The notes under the pieces are model-generated. The model saw nothing but the letters and a program-made list of their open reading frames with translations, did no database searches and was not told where the DNA came from. From positions 22,502,812-22,566,811 of the forward strand of contig CM051007.1 in the NCBI GenBank assembly GCA_027704905.1: DNA of 64,000 nucleotides, given 5' to 3'. Source of the DNA: Muraenolepis orangiensis (taxonomy: Eukaryota > Chordata > Actinopteri > Gadiformes > Muraenolepididae). The position numbers and the translations under genes are program-made. This document shows, one piece after another, positions 46,373-59,418 of the stretch (position 1 is its first letter; each line of letters opens with the position of its first letter).

Positions 46373-49300
46373 ATGGAGCCGGAGAGCTCGCGTCGAAGCC
46401 TACCGTGTGCCGGGGAACCTCGACAGGGGGACCTGCGGGAGGAGACACCGGGAGAGGAGGCGAAGGATGGAGGAAGCACGTTGATGGAAGGAGGAGGTGG
46501 AAAAGAAGAAGGAGGAGGAGACGGACAGGGCAGTAATTCCGTCCTCAAGATGAACGCGGGATGCGGGGATGAGGAAGCGACCGATACGCAGGAAAAAGCT
46601 GACGACGATGATGATGAAGGGGGCGACAAATATGAAGAGGAACTGGACCCAAGAATTCAGGCATAAATTGATACACATAGATTTAAGGGTTAAACACAAG
46701 TAGACATGTGTCTTGCATACGCATCATTTTTAGAGAGGTGGTTACAAGCTGATCGATACTCTTTCTTTTGTTTTGTATGTAGTTATAACAAACTATGGTG
46801 TTGGTGTTTTGGTTGTTATATTTTAGACCTGCAGACACATACAATGAAAGGTTGCATATTTAGGATTTCCTGAACAGTTATGTGCTATCCAGCTATGGAT
46901 CTGACTGACCACATGCTTTTTGAATGTTTACATCATTGAATTGTGTCTTTATAGGGAGAACTTGAGCACCTCAATCAGGCCAGTGATGAAATCAACAAGC
47001 TGGAGCTTCAACTTGATGTGAGTATGGTCCGTGTCACTGACACAGCTCTTGTACCAAGCACCAACCAACTGACTGTCTCTTTGACCATTCCTTTCATTCC
47101 CACATTGGGAATGTCATTAATTGTATTCCTTAAACCTTTATTCAACCAGATTGGGATTTCATTGAGATTAAACATCTCTTTTACAAGAGAGACCTGGCCA
47201 AGAATTCATGATGACAAAGAATGCATTTTCGTTTGTGGGCTTTTTGTAACTTTTGATCGTTATTTATTTCCTTTCCAGGATGCCAGGTCAAGCTACAGGA
47301 AAATACTCACAGATTCTGCCAGAAAACTAAACGCCCAAGGGTCAAAACTGGGCACATGTATTGAGAAGGCCAGGCCCTACTATGAAGCCCGTAGACTTGC
47401 CAAAGAGGTGCGTATGTGTGCATTCATGGCTCCCGTGTGTCAACGCTACATGTCAGCCAGTTAGTATTTCTGCTTGAATCCCGGGTCTGCACCCGATTAA
47501 ACATGTCAGTGCTTTATGGTGCTGTCCGTGCTATGCTAATGACTGTTGCAATTATAGCTTGTCAGCGGTCAAATGTGCGGTTTGTTCAGAAACGACAACC
47601 ATTTAAAATATCCCAACATTTGGAATGGAAAACCGACACGACTGACTACTAAAGCACAAGCAAAAAGCACACAAAATGGCTGTAGAGACTAGCGTAACAT
47701 TCCAGTGGTTTCTTTGTATTCCATTGGGCTTCTTATCTGTCATAGTTGCTGTCTTTCTGTCTTTTCAGAAATTCTCTTTCAGTCTGTCTTTATTTCTGTA
47801 TTCCATTTTATTCTCGCACATCCTCCTGCTGACTTTCTCCATTTTTTCTAAATATCTGTTATTAATCTAAAATCAAATCCAAGTCAAAGATGTAAGGCAC
47901 AGACTTCCCCCATCGACACGGTCATGTTCACTGTCTTATTGTGCAGTGGAGAAACGACACAGGGGACTCTGTTTGGAACTGATTGCTTGCGTGCCATACC
48001 GTACCATGAAATGGAAAGGTACCATTAGAGAGAGATAGTGGCAAAGGCTGTTCACAGCAAGACTGCGATCCTGTCTGCAGCCACTGTGTGACTCAAACAG
48101 CCACTGTGTGACTCAAACAGCCACTGTGTGACTCAAACAGCCACTGTGTGACTCAAACAGCCACTGATCAGTGTCCCTGCCCAGACAAAGGCATGCCATT
48201 AGGCCAAAATATGCACCAATGCTGCTAGACAGGACTAAGTAAGACTAGTAATTAACTGAAAACTTAATTTACTTATTTTAAATGTTAATTGCACAAAAAA
48301 AAATTGCAACAAAATAACAATCACACAAGTGGGTAAAAAAAAGGTTAGTTTATATTAATCAAATCAATGAAAGCTTGACTGAGGTTTAAACAGTCAGTAT
48401 CATACACACTTCCAGTATCCACACTTCAGGTATTCTGTCCCCCCCTAAAGGATTGTAAGGTCTTTATGTGGAGAGGTTTATGAACTTGGCCGTTCTCCGA
48501 GCACTAATTAAACTTGGTTTGAGAACGTGGCCAAGACACACCTCTCCCACCTCTGGATAACCATGTGTGGTACGAACGGAAACAAGTTGTGTGGGACTCA
48601 ACTGGAGCCACATTTAAAATGAAGTGTAGCTCTTATTAAATGTTCCTGGCAGTGTTAATCTAATTGAAATGTGATTTTCAACATCAAAAACAATGTCATT
48701 TGTTTAAGAAATGTCATACAACTGTTGTACGTACCAAGAATTAAACGGACCGAAACAGACTATAGTAGACTAGTTCCATACATATGAAACAGACTGAAAC
48801 AGACTATAGTAGACTAGTGCCTTACATATGAAACAGACTGAAACATACGTATGAAACAGTCTGAAACAGACTATAGTAGACTAGTGCCTTACATATGAAA
48901 CAGTCTGAAACAGACTATAGTAGACTATTGCCATACATATGAAACAGACTGAAACAAACTATAGTAGATTAGTGCCTTACATATGAAACAGACTATAGTA
49001 GACTAGTACCATACATATGAAACAGAATGAAACAGACTTTAGTAGACTAGTGCCTTACATATGAAACAGACTGAAACAGACTATAGTAGACTAGTGCCTT
49101 ACATATGAAACGGACTGAAACAGACTATAGTAGACTAGTACCATACATATGAAACAGACAATGTAGACTAGGGCGGCAGTAGCTCAGTCTGTTGGGAACC
49201 GGAGGGTTGCCGGTTCAAGTCCTCAAAACTGACCAAGGACGGAGTGTGAACTGGTACTTGGAAAAAGAGACCCCTACACTGCATATGTACAAAAGCTGCC

Positions 49301-52300
49301 CACTGCTCCTCATACTAGAATGGGTTAAATGCAGAGGAACACATTTCACTGTGTGTGTACAAGTATGTAACCAATATGTCCACCAACAGTGATGTGTTGG
49401 TGGACATGTCCACCTTCTGACCATAACTGAGGTGTGATTGGCAGGCACCCGTAATTGCACTTACAGGAAGACAAGCCAGCGGAGGTGCTGTGCAAGTGAG
49501 GAAGTGTTGAGCGTGGACACTGATCCCATGGAATGAAGCGTTACTTTAAAAGATTGTTTACCACCAATTGTGAAAAATCCTTCAGAAGAGGGTAGGCCAC
49601 AAGTTGTCTCAGGAAGAACTGTTTGCTGGGCTAAATGTTATTTGACCCTTGGCAAAAGCAAATGATTTCTGGTCCATTTGAAAAAAGTGTGAATAAGACC
49701 CTCCGGTCAGTCCCTTTAAAGAACGTCCTAGTCCTTGTCTGCATCACCCTCCTCATCATGTGGAGGGTGGAGACCTGGTGGAATCCTGACTCCACACAAC
49801 TCCCTTCTCCCATGTTAGAAACATCTGGTTCTAGATAAATCAGGACTCGGGCTGATGTAAAATGGCATTTATGTTCCTTGAACAGTTTCTCTGCTTTAGA
49901 TGACTAGGAACAATAGGAGGCCACTGTTTTGATGGTAGTAGTTAGTAACTGACAATGTGCTGGAGGTCAAAGGGGCCTGCTTCGCAGAAGAGTGTTGTGG
50001 CCAAGTCCAGTCTTGCTTGAAAGAAATATATGAAAAAGGTGTTCCCATGTTTTCACAAAGTGGTGATCCAGTAGCAAGCTGGAGTAATAGGACCAATCAT
50101 CACTAGGGGAGGGAGTTTCAATTCATAACGGACAATGAGCACCACAGTCTGCAGAATTTCAAACAATGGCGCCATCTGAGGAGAATGTAGAAATCGACGG
50201 AGCAATCAACTGCTTTATTCGAGGACTGAATAACGACGTTAACAGAAATGAGCACAGAAGACTTTAGCATGTTTTTGCTTTGCTTCCAACCAACTTAAGC
50301 AAGAGAATCACTTAGTTATTCAATCTGATTGGCTGTTTAACAACACAAGGCTGTGCCCATATGTGAAAATCAATTGCTGCCCAGCCAAGGTCAAAAGATA
50401 TTCAAGTTCGTGAAATTGTAATATCTGCGTCGTCTCACAAGGCTAGTGATCCAACAAGGTTTAGAGAAACTGGGCGGCACACATGCACCAGTCTCTGGAA
50501 ATATCTGAATGTCATCTGGTAGACAATGACAAAACATTCATGCAAGATGTCTTAAGAGATTATTTACTAGGATGTTGAATACCAAGCAGTTGGTGAAACC
50601 AAATTGCAGGTCACGCAAGGCATTGTTCAGGGGAAATAATGGGTGGCTACACTTGTTATTTCAATGTGATTGTTGTGATCAGATATCCCCGATCGGAAGA
50701 GAGACCTGACGTCTGGGCACTTAACACTAGAATGTCGACTCTGTGGCCATATATGTGTTCAGCTCTACCCTTCCTGCTAAATAATATACATACAACCTGG
50801 CAAACTGCCATTAGTTTGTTTAAACTGTGATGTATTTGTTAAGCCTGCAACATATGTGCAATGCTTAGGACAACATGGCATAGGTGAACTGTGTAAAGAT
50901 CGTTTCATGTTCAATATTCTTTCAAGCTGCTGTTACTGAATGTTGCATATTCAATTCATTAGAAATATGAAGCACGTTTACTTTGGTGTGGAACTGGGCA
51001 TCTGTACAATTTCAGTTTATTTTCATAAACTGATCACAATTTGCTAGGGGCCTCATGTTCTCCTCTCCTAACCTTCTGAAGTAATCACGTTCGTATATCT
51101 TCTGTTGTTGTTATCGAAGGCTGAGCTGATGAGCATATAGTGTTTATCTCAATATAGTGTTCGTATTGTTAGTTAGCAAATGCCCAAGCTGAGCGATCTG
51201 CCTCTAATCTATCATAATTGATTGCCAAAAATGTGCCCCTTGAATAAATGGGGCAAGAATGCCAGTCATGTTTAATGAACATTACAGAGGATAATTTTAA
51301 ACCGTAATTGAACTAATGGAAGTAGTGAGGATAAGGAGCAGGGGTCTAATTGAACGCAATTAGGAGAATAATGGATAGGAAATTTGAAATGGGCAGTGCC
51401 ATCAGTTTCAAAATTGTAAAAATGTGTATCAGAAAATTGGGGGAAAAAACTGAGTGGCTAATGGTTTGGTTGCCATCCCCTGCAGAATAGAATATAATCC
51501 GTTCCTGCTCACTCCCGTTTATTATGCTGCCTGCAAAATAGCCACCACACAGTCCTCCTGACAACTATTGAGTGAGACTGCCACATTAGAGCTCTCTGTC
51601 ATAAAAATGAGCACAACGATCCAAGCTAAAGGAGTCATCAATCTTACGTCAGTGACCTTAAACATCGGTTTTCCTGTCTTTAGCGGCAGCTACCCCCTCC
51701 CCCCCCCCCCGCTTCCCACCCATTCAAAGCCGTCTACCCTGTCCTCTGCTGTACATCTAAAAGTCACGTTTCTGTATTATGATCCCCTCCCAAATCATTC
51801 TAGACCTTCCCCGTCAACTTGGGCATAACATAAGACATACGATTTTATGTATTTGTGGCTAACATACAAAATCTGTCTGGATGTTATTGTGATTATACGT
51901 CACTGATTGAAGTACTAAAATTCATCCAATGATTTTTCTTTGAGAACCCCTTTATTCCCTTGCTTGTTTGAAGGGGGAAAAAAATGTAACAAAAAACATT
52001 TGCCTGCTCTTCATTCGATTCTCTTTACATAGTTCTTCGCTTGCCCTTTTCTTGAGATGCAATAACAATGCACAATGAAATACAGAGAGGAGATTTCTCG
52101 CCCAAGCTTTCACCTTTGCAATTGGTCGTGACATTAACTCGTGACAGGAACCACTTGTTTGACCTTGTTCCAGGCCCAACAGGAGACCCAGAAGGCGGCG
52201 CTCAGGTACGAGAGGGCCGTGTCCATGCACACTGCATCCAGAGAGATGGTCTACGTGGCAGAGCAGGGCCTCCTGGCAGACAGGAACACCCTGGACCCCA

Positions 52301-55300
52301 CTTGGCAGGAAATGCTGAACCACGCCACTGCTAAGGTACATCCTGCCTCAAACATGCATGTTAGAGTTACTAGCGACTAGCTTGTCTTGCCCTTTCCATC
52401 CTTGCCGAAATTAGTGTAGGCCAATTTTTGCTTTACATTATTAATTTGTTTGGTCCATATCAATCTAAACATTACATAACTGATCTTGGTTACAGAAACA
52501 GGTTCCTGGTTGCATGATATGCAGCCTCACTAGGAGAGCGGAAGAACCCAGTGCTGATAAAGGAGGTTTGAGAGCTGTAGTTTCTATAGTTTCCATTGAA
52601 ACATCTCCATGGACCCACTCTGTTCAAGACCCAAGCAGCTGCCATGAGATGCAGACCGAAGCTAATAGGGGTGACACATCGCCAACCCCCAGAACCCGTC
52701 AGTGGATACCAGTTATTTTCAGGCGTCCAGAATACATTTCCTCCGCAGAATGACTCTCAGAAAAGAGCTCAGTGATCCCTGGACAGAGAAGGCCGGCTAC
52801 TCCTCCGCAATTTAGCAGCCAACCGCTGGGGTTCAGGCATCTGGTAAAGCCTCCCTTTTGGAGGTGTGTGAAGCACGGCCAATGGTGCAGCCCACAGGAC
52901 GTGCTAGAGGCATTATGTCCCTTGGATGGCGAGGAGGAGCTCTGGGAAGTAGCCGGGTCTTGATCTACTTGTCCTTTTGCGGTTGCGCCTGGAGAAGCAG
53001 TTCAAGAAGCAGTTCAAAAACAAAAGAAAAAAACTCACTCAGTCAGTGATCAAACAAGAGTCCGTTTCCTTTTAAAGGGAGACTTTGAATTGCCATTTAA
53101 GATCCAGTAACGTTAGCGTTCGGAGACTATGAGGGCAGATGAGAAATATTTTTTACAAGCTCATTAAGATTCTCCTGGACAGCTTTCTTCTTGTGATTGA
53201 TAGCTTCGGGGGGGGGGGGGGGAGAGGGGGTGGGGTGGGGTGGGGTGACTGAAGTTTAGTGCAGGCCAAACATAAACAGCTTTGAAAGCCGAAGATATTT
53301 CACAGCAATGCGCCACATTTAAATGTGTTGTCATTTTTGCATAAAGCAAGCTACAAAATGCCCTGTTGATTTTGAGTGTTTTTCACACGAATGGTCATGA
53401 ATCCCAATGACTACGGGAGGCTATTAAGGCTGACGGATTCTAAAGCTTATACTCCGTGGTGGCTGCTGCTCCTATCCATCGATACTCCCAGGGTGGACTG
53501 AATTGATGCGGGGAATAGGCCGCTAAACCGTTCACTAATGTGGTGGCTTATGTGTAAGGTTGTGCTCGCTATTCCATGTGCCAAATGTGTATGTTTGTGT
53601 ATGTTTATGTATGTATGTACACACAGCCACTTGTTATGCACAACAGCCATTTTTTTCTTTCCTTTTTATTTTAATCAGTCAAAAACTTAGTTGACTGAGT
53701 TTGTGGACAAAATTACAATGAATCATCTTACAAGTAATGTACTTCACCAAAATGTCTAAATCACACAGACCAAACTGCTCTATCTCCATTGGTTACATTC
53801 GTGGCCAGTGTGTGCATGCTTAAAATGCTCTTCGGCCACATCGGTTGACCAATAATTAATTAACAAATAATAATTAATTAAAATAATAAAAAGGATAAAA
53901 CTGTGAAGACATTTAACGAACGTTAGATCGAAAAAAAATGACACGGGTCATTTTACACTGGTCTATTTACCCACCGTGGGGAATATGGTGAGTTGACACC
54001 AGTGAAATATCAAAGGTCACGGATTGTGTGACGAAGGTTGTGTAGTTACTGGGTCTGATTAGTATGTAGTGTGAAACCACACTGACCTCCGGGGGCAATG
54101 CCGCCCTGTCTAATCAATGGTGATTAATGTGTCGTTTCTTTTATATCAAGGTTGGATGTGCTTATCGACAGAACTATTTTTACTCATCAAAGCCATCCAT
54201 TATACATCTGAGCTGCCGGTGCTTGGTAACTGAGCACCGGGCACATTTATTCGTAATCATGGCAATGTCTTGACGATTGAAGATGCTCAAAATGCTGTTT
54301 AAAGACCGATAGACCATCTTAACTCAACTAGAAATCTGCGTTTTCAGAAGAAAATTGGCCTGCTTGCATGAGCCAACTCATGCTAAGCGGTCTTGTAAAT
54401 TATTGAATTATATTGGCTAATTTGCATCGATTTATTTGCATATAACTGTTTTTGCGTTGTGAGTTATAGCGCCACCTTTGGTCAAAGTGGTACATACATA
54501 TTTGCAGACCTGCTTACGCACGGCTTAAATATGTGTGCCAAGTTTGACAACTCTCCAAAGGTTGTTAACCTTTGCAGTGGTTGAAGTCAGCGTTTTTTCC
54601 CCCATTAACTTTAACATATTAAATAATAATATTATGATATGTATTATGTATTAAAAATGTATAAAAAAACCCCATAATATTTGGACTATAAAAATAGTGC
54701 TTAGTGCACGGATATATATCCAACCTTTTGGTATTGGTTTGTTGTTGATCCCTCGAAAACTGTAGGAGATACGGAAAATAAGGCAGAAGAATAATAACAC
54801 AAAGAAAAATAACACAGAACAAATTAAGTGTGGCTTGCTTTTACACCAATTACACACAATACACAACACAATAATAGTAATTAATTTGCCTTTGATATAC
54901 TGTGTCGGGTGTACATGCCACCTTTTTTTCTTATTAAACTGTAAAGGTCATTTTGTTATTGTCGTGTGAAAAGATTGATGGAGGCAGACATGGTGGTGCC
55001 CGGGGGGTGCAGCTACTGCTGCTGCTGCTGCTTCTACTGCTGCTTCTACTGCTGCAGCTACTGCTGCTGTTGCTTCTACTGCTGCTGCTGCTGCTGCTAC
55101 TGGTGCTTTCCCAGGACCGGTGGGGGGGGGGGGGAAACATGCTTCAAGAGGCCATGTTTCACTTGTTTAGAGATTTCCTTCTTCTCCCACCCACAACGGC
55201 ACCAGGTGAACGAGGCGGAGGAGGAGCGCCTGCGGAGCGAGCGGGAGCACCAGCGCGTTACCCAGCTGTGTCAGGATGCAGAGGCTCGCGTCCAGAACCT

Positions 55301-58024
55301 CCAGAAGGCGCTGAAGAAGGTCATCGTCAAGTCCAAGCCCTACTTTGAACTCAAAGCCCAGTTCAACCATATTCTGGAGGTGCGTAGCAGCCGGTGGCAA
55401 CATGACCATCTGAAATCTTTACCTGAATCGTACGTTTTAAACCCTGCACGCTGTATCCTGATGGTAGTGCCTTATTCGCCAGTGAGGAAGCCTCTAGTCA
55501 TCGAGGTCTTCCTATGGGGATTCCCTGGGTTGCTACCTAGGGATTATATTTGATATTTTCCTGTAAAATCGTCCCGAGAAAAATTTCCGTTCCCGAGAAT
55601 GAAACGCGTGTCTCTCCCGGGAAATCCCATGAATATCCTCATTGCGGTGCCAAACATTGCGGTGCTTCATCAACTACATAAACAAGAGCTGTTCGGTGTT
55701 TACGCGTCCTAGTCGCGTCAGTTCACTTTTGGCCCGCCAAGGAGACTGTCTTTAATGTCAACCAGTGAATCTACGTTCACCGCCAGTGGAGCTCCTCTAA
55801 TTGATTAACACGGAAGCGGAGGCTCGCGAGGGTTTGCGACGGCGCCTGTTGGTACAAATCCAGTGTTTAGTGAGAGAAGTGTCTGTTCTGCACTTCTCCT
55901 TCATTACCGCAAATAGGGCGAGGGGTTTGTTGGGAAATCCCACAGACCCTTATTTACTCCATATAATCCCTAGTGGCTTCCAAAGCAAGGCCTTGATTGA
56001 TTGAGGGTCTCACCTGTTCATTTAGGCTTTACCTAGTCTTTTAAGAGACTCTTTTATCCCAAAGCCATTTTCAGTGAGTTCAGACGCTTGCATCGTAGCT
56101 GTCTCCCCTGGCTTCACTAAAACATCTGTTGCCAGTATAGGCAACAATTACTTCACATGGTACCACTTCTGCCAAAAAGCATTTTGCTAAAATGTGGGTA
56201 AAAGAGACAATTGCATTGTCCTTCAAGAAGCAGGTAGATGTCAGGCGTCAAGAATGTGGACATTGGGGATCAAACTCAGTAACTTTTGGCTGAGAGCAGA
56301 CCCCCCCCCCCTAGCAAGCTACACTGTCTTTCCCCCCCTATATTGATTATTGATATAACTGAACTCGTTAATTCTCCAGCACACCTATTTGCATATTATT
56401 GACTTGGGCTTAATTATTTTACTACATCCTGAGCTTGTTCCACATGGCTTCCTAATGGGAAATTAATGAAGGCGAATTGGTAGCTTGCGAGTGTGGCTTC
56501 ACTTCGAAGCCCCCACACGCCCTGAAACCCAGAGGGAAAAGGTAGGACACACAGAAACGTCAAGCTAACCTAATATTACAGCAAATTATAAAACAAAAAA
56601 AAACACCTTCGCTTGATGGCACTGTTTACACTTTTGCATCTAGATTCCGAAACTCATGTTTACACGAAAAGGAAAAAAAACACTCTCACAGCAGCCTCCG
56701 CATACTAACATGTATTGGCAGTTTACGAGATCCCCGCTTGATATGCACACGCATGTTTCAGGTGTGTGCCCCATCCGTGGTTTTCACAATCTATGAGAAT
56801 GGGCGGAGACGCAGGGTGTACCAGTGGACATCGCTTTGGATAACTCGGCAAATCATGTTTAATCATAGACATGCTAGGTCTAGGACTCATATAATGGTAA
56901 GCAAAGTAGGCACAGCGTGGTGATGTTTCCTATACATTTGCATATGTGACGCCCCCCCTTTGTCTTGTACCGGCTGACGACGACCGGTGACGTCGGAGCA
57001 AAGCATTTCACTAGACGACAACCTCTTTCTCGTCAATGTAGATTGAATGTAGCATACACCACCTGTACACAACAACAGTCTGGTCTACATCTCCTGACAA
57101 TCGTTCCCGGCTGTTTAGGCGGAGAAAACATCTCTTATCTTTGCATCGGCATCTCAGTGGTTTAATTTGCGGTTTGAAGAGAGATTCAAACACCGTGTGT
57201 AAATGAGGCCCCAGTCCTCTTGGGTGGTATGAGCAAGCGACACGGACACAATAATGACTTTATGCTATCAAGTCTTGACATGAATATTTTATATATTTTA
57301 TTTAAAGGAACACAAAGCCAAAGTCGTTGAGCTGGAGCAGCGGGTCGCCAAAGTGAAGGCCCGCTACTCGGTCGCCCTGCACAACCTGGAGCAAATCAGC
57401 GAACAGATCCACGCCCAAAGGGGGCGTGTCCACGCCGGCCGGGCACGGCCCGTGTCCTGCGGCGCGCGGAGCTCCCCTGTGGGCGCGGAGGCAGAGGTGA
57501 GAGCAGCGGTGGCCCAGAGCAGGGTGGGCGGCACAGCAGCAGGAAGAGGAGGAGGAGGAGGAGGAGGAGGAGGTGGAGGAGGAGACCTGGGCACGGGGGC
57601 TCTGGAGAGCGACTGGGCGGACGGGGAGAAGACCAGGCAGTGGGTGGAGAGGCACAGGAGGTTCGGCTGGGGCCAGCGGGACGCGGCCGGCGACTCGGCC
57701 TCGGTCGCCAGCCTGCAGACCATCGCCTCGGACCTGGAGAAGTGCGACTCGGTGGGGCACCTGGGTGACCTCAGTGACCTCGGCAGCCTGGTCAGCGACG
57801 AATGGGACCGAGAGCGGGACCAGGCCCTGAGAGGCGAAGAGAAGGGCCACGACAGAGGAGGGGATGCTGCAGGCCAGGCAGAGAATGCAAAGGTGGCGTT
57901 GGTGGCAGGAACTGACCCTGCCAAACTGCTGGCTCCCAATAGGGCAACACATGCCAGGGCTGCCATGAGCAGAGAGAGACACGAGAGCTTTGTCAAGCAG
58001 CACAACAGAAGTGTGAGCTTATGA
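46373..58024 (+). CDS. sh3bp5l: SH3 domain-binding protein 5-like
   Basis: SH3BP5-family coiled-coil protein; family members act as guanine nucleotide exchange factors for Rab11-type GTPases. Six coding exons: 46373-46660, 46955-47017, 47279-47407, 52174-52335, 55206-55379, 57308-58024; 510 residues, all phase 0. Residues 1-96: acidic, low-complexity N-terminus ending EEELDPRIQ. Residues 97-300: the conserved coiled-coil domain (ELEHLNQASDEINKLELQLD, EKARPYYEARRLAKE, AALRYERAVSMHTASREMVY, VNEAEEERLRSEREHQRVTQ, KSKPYFELKAQFNHILE, YSVALHNLEQISEQIH). The C-terminus is variable, with a poly-Gly tract, IASDLEKCDSVGHLGDLSDL and the end RSVSL, shared with human SH3BP5L and favouring it over SH3BP5. 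It is longer than the 393-residue human protein. The first donor is GC (CAG|GCATAA at 46661) instead of GT; the upstream frame would stop two codons later. It could be the a or b fish paralogue. Confidence 0.93.
48078..48165. repeat. 20-bp tandem repeat, four copies
   Basis: CAGCCACTGTGTGACTCAAA is repeated four times exactly, plus a partial fifth unit, in sh3bp5l intron 3. Confidence 0.95.
48755..49168. repeat. minisatellite of about 44-bp units
   Basis: Units built from CATATGAAACAGACTGAAAC and AGACTATAGTAGACTAGTGC occur roughly nine times with small deletions and substitutions. The array ends exactly where the SINE at 49171 begins. Confidence 0.92.
49171..49390 (+). repeat. tRNA-derived SINE
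   Basis: The head GGCGGCAGTAGCTCAGTCTG has an A-box (49180-49195); GCCGGTTCAAGTCC has a B-box (49212-49222). The body GAACTGGTACTTGGAAAAAG..GACCCCTACACTGC and tail ATTTCACTGTGTGTGTACAA match the copy at 8110-8292. It lies in sh3bp5l intron 3. Confidence 0.85.
53209..53247 (+). other. G-quadruplex-prone G-run/(GGGGT)n tract
   Basis: A G-run of about 13 followed by AGAGGGGGTGGGGTGGGGTGGGG on the plus (sense) strand of sh3bp5l intron 4. At least four closely spaced GGGG runs fit the quadruplex consensus in the pre-mRNA. Confidence 0.7.
55010..55106. repeat. imperfect (CTG)n/(CTTCTACTG)n trinucleotide repeat
   Basis: TGCTGCTGCTGCTTCTACTG-type units for about 95 bp in sh3bp5l intron 4, some 100 bp upstream of exon 55206-55379. 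Translated ORFs over it (poly-Leu, poly-Cys or poly-Ser) are artefacts. Confidence 0.92.
57549..57588 (+). repeat. sh3bp5l: (GGA)n coding repeat: poly-Gly tract in sh3bp5l
   Basis: GGAGGAGGA units inside the last sh3bp5l exon encode about 13 consecutive glycines between AAGR and DLG. The tract lies in the variable C-terminal region, not in the coiled coil. Confidence 0.85.
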
Positions 58025-58913
58025 AGACATTAATTGGTCAATGGCCATGATAGGATCAGAATGGAAATGAGGAGACTCTGAGATGAGATGAGATGAGGTT
58101 CTGGCAAGACCCAGTGGCCACCCATAGTTGTCTTGAGGGGTTATGAGAGGCGTTGACAGGTACACTAGCTGCACATGAATGAATGGCGACAGGGAATGCA
58201 TCACAATGTTGTTCAGAGGACTCAAGAGAGTTGTAGTACTGTGAAACCTTAAATCAACCTCACTATACCGTGACTTAGGTTAATGAAAACGTTGTTTTGC
58301 CACGCCTCGCATGAGAAACACCGTGGCAGTTTCAAAACACAACAATGATCTCCCCGTAATGACAAATAATTTCACGGTTAAGTGCTAAACAATGCTCCCA
58401 AAATGGCAGTGGACATTGCGATCTGATGTGGTGAGATGTACAAGCCCTATATGGCCCTGTATGCAGATGGCCATATTGTGTTAATGTTCTGATCACATCT
58501 CTCACCCTTGGTAGTAGTGACACACTCGTGACATCAGTGTTGCCGACCCACACAACATCCTACAATGTCTGTGTTGATGCAAAGGTAACAAAGCTAAACA
58601 AAAACAACCAAATGCCTCTGGCTCTGTGTTTCACACCTGCAGCGTTTGTTGCCAGATGTCCGTTCAGAAAGCTAAATATTGTCTCTGAATTCCGATGAAT
58701 GCCAAACTGTTTAAGTCAGTTCAAGGTGCAGGATCATTTCTACTGGGATTAAACTTGCCGCCCATAAATAATGCATGGCCAGCGTTCTGCCCATTCTTTC
58801 GGTCATGGGACTTGGGAAGAAATCGCTCTCTTTTCAAACTCTTATATTATTATTATTGCAGAGAACGTAAAATGCTGTTTGTGTGTCATCTCCACTCCAC
58901 AATATGCGGTCAT

Positions 58914-58914
<1 letters not shown>

Positions 58915-58946
<32 letters not shown>
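58915..58946. repeat. (CA)n microsatellite
   Basis: Uninterrupted CA units downstream of sh3bp5l. Confidence 0.95.
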
Positions 58947-58947
<1 letters not shown>

Positions 58948-59418
58948 GTCCATGCAATACTGACAATAGTCTGTGCATGAGGACCTTATACTACCATATG
59001 AATTCACTGTCTCTCTATGGACAACCTTGACATACACGATGGACAACCTTGACATTAAGACGGAGCTCAAAGTATTATTTTTGAGGTTATTTGGAGGTTG
59101 GCAATGTGTTCACTGCACAGAAGGTGCACGAGAAGGGAATGCGTGGAGAGTGTTCTCTGTTGGTGGTTGACCGTGATGGCGCAAGGATTATGGATTGTAG
59201 CTTTGTAATCTGGAAATCACCTACTGAACCTTTTGAAGCTTTGACGCCTTCTCGTGTTCACGACAAACTTGACGAGGTCAAGATTTCTATAGAAAGCAAG
59301 CCCAACAAGAAATATAATATAATATATAAGTTATGCTTGGTAAAGAGTTGGAATACTTTAGTCAACTCGAGGGACAGAGCTGTCAATAGATTCCGCAATT
59401 ATCTGAGCTGGAGAGTTG

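Larger units (their letters stand above)
47408..52173. other. sh3bp5l intron 3, otherwise empty
   Basis: A 4.8-kb intron with the 20-bp tandem repeat, the 44-bp minisatellite and the SINE listed separately. No nested gene or conserved ORF is seen in the rest. Confidence 0.55.

Noticed and set aside
48078..48165. Regular 20-bp repeats resembling a CRISPR array
   Set aside because: Units are directly adjacent with no spacers and lie in a vertebrate intron; this is a simple tandem repeat.
54934..55140. Poly-Leu, poly-Cys and poly-Ser ORFs
   Set aside because: Low-complexity translation of the CTG/CTTCTACTG triplet repeat in an intron.
57302..58005. Two long minus-strand ORFs (233 and 213 residues)
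   Set aside because: They are antisense shadows of the GC-rich last exon of sh3bp5l and lack family similarity.
46373..58024. Assignment to SH3BP5 (not the L paralogue)
   Set aside because: The N-terminal EEELDPRIQ context, the C-terminal SSPVGAEA-like segment, the ASDLEKCDSV block and the RSVSL end match SH3BP5L better.
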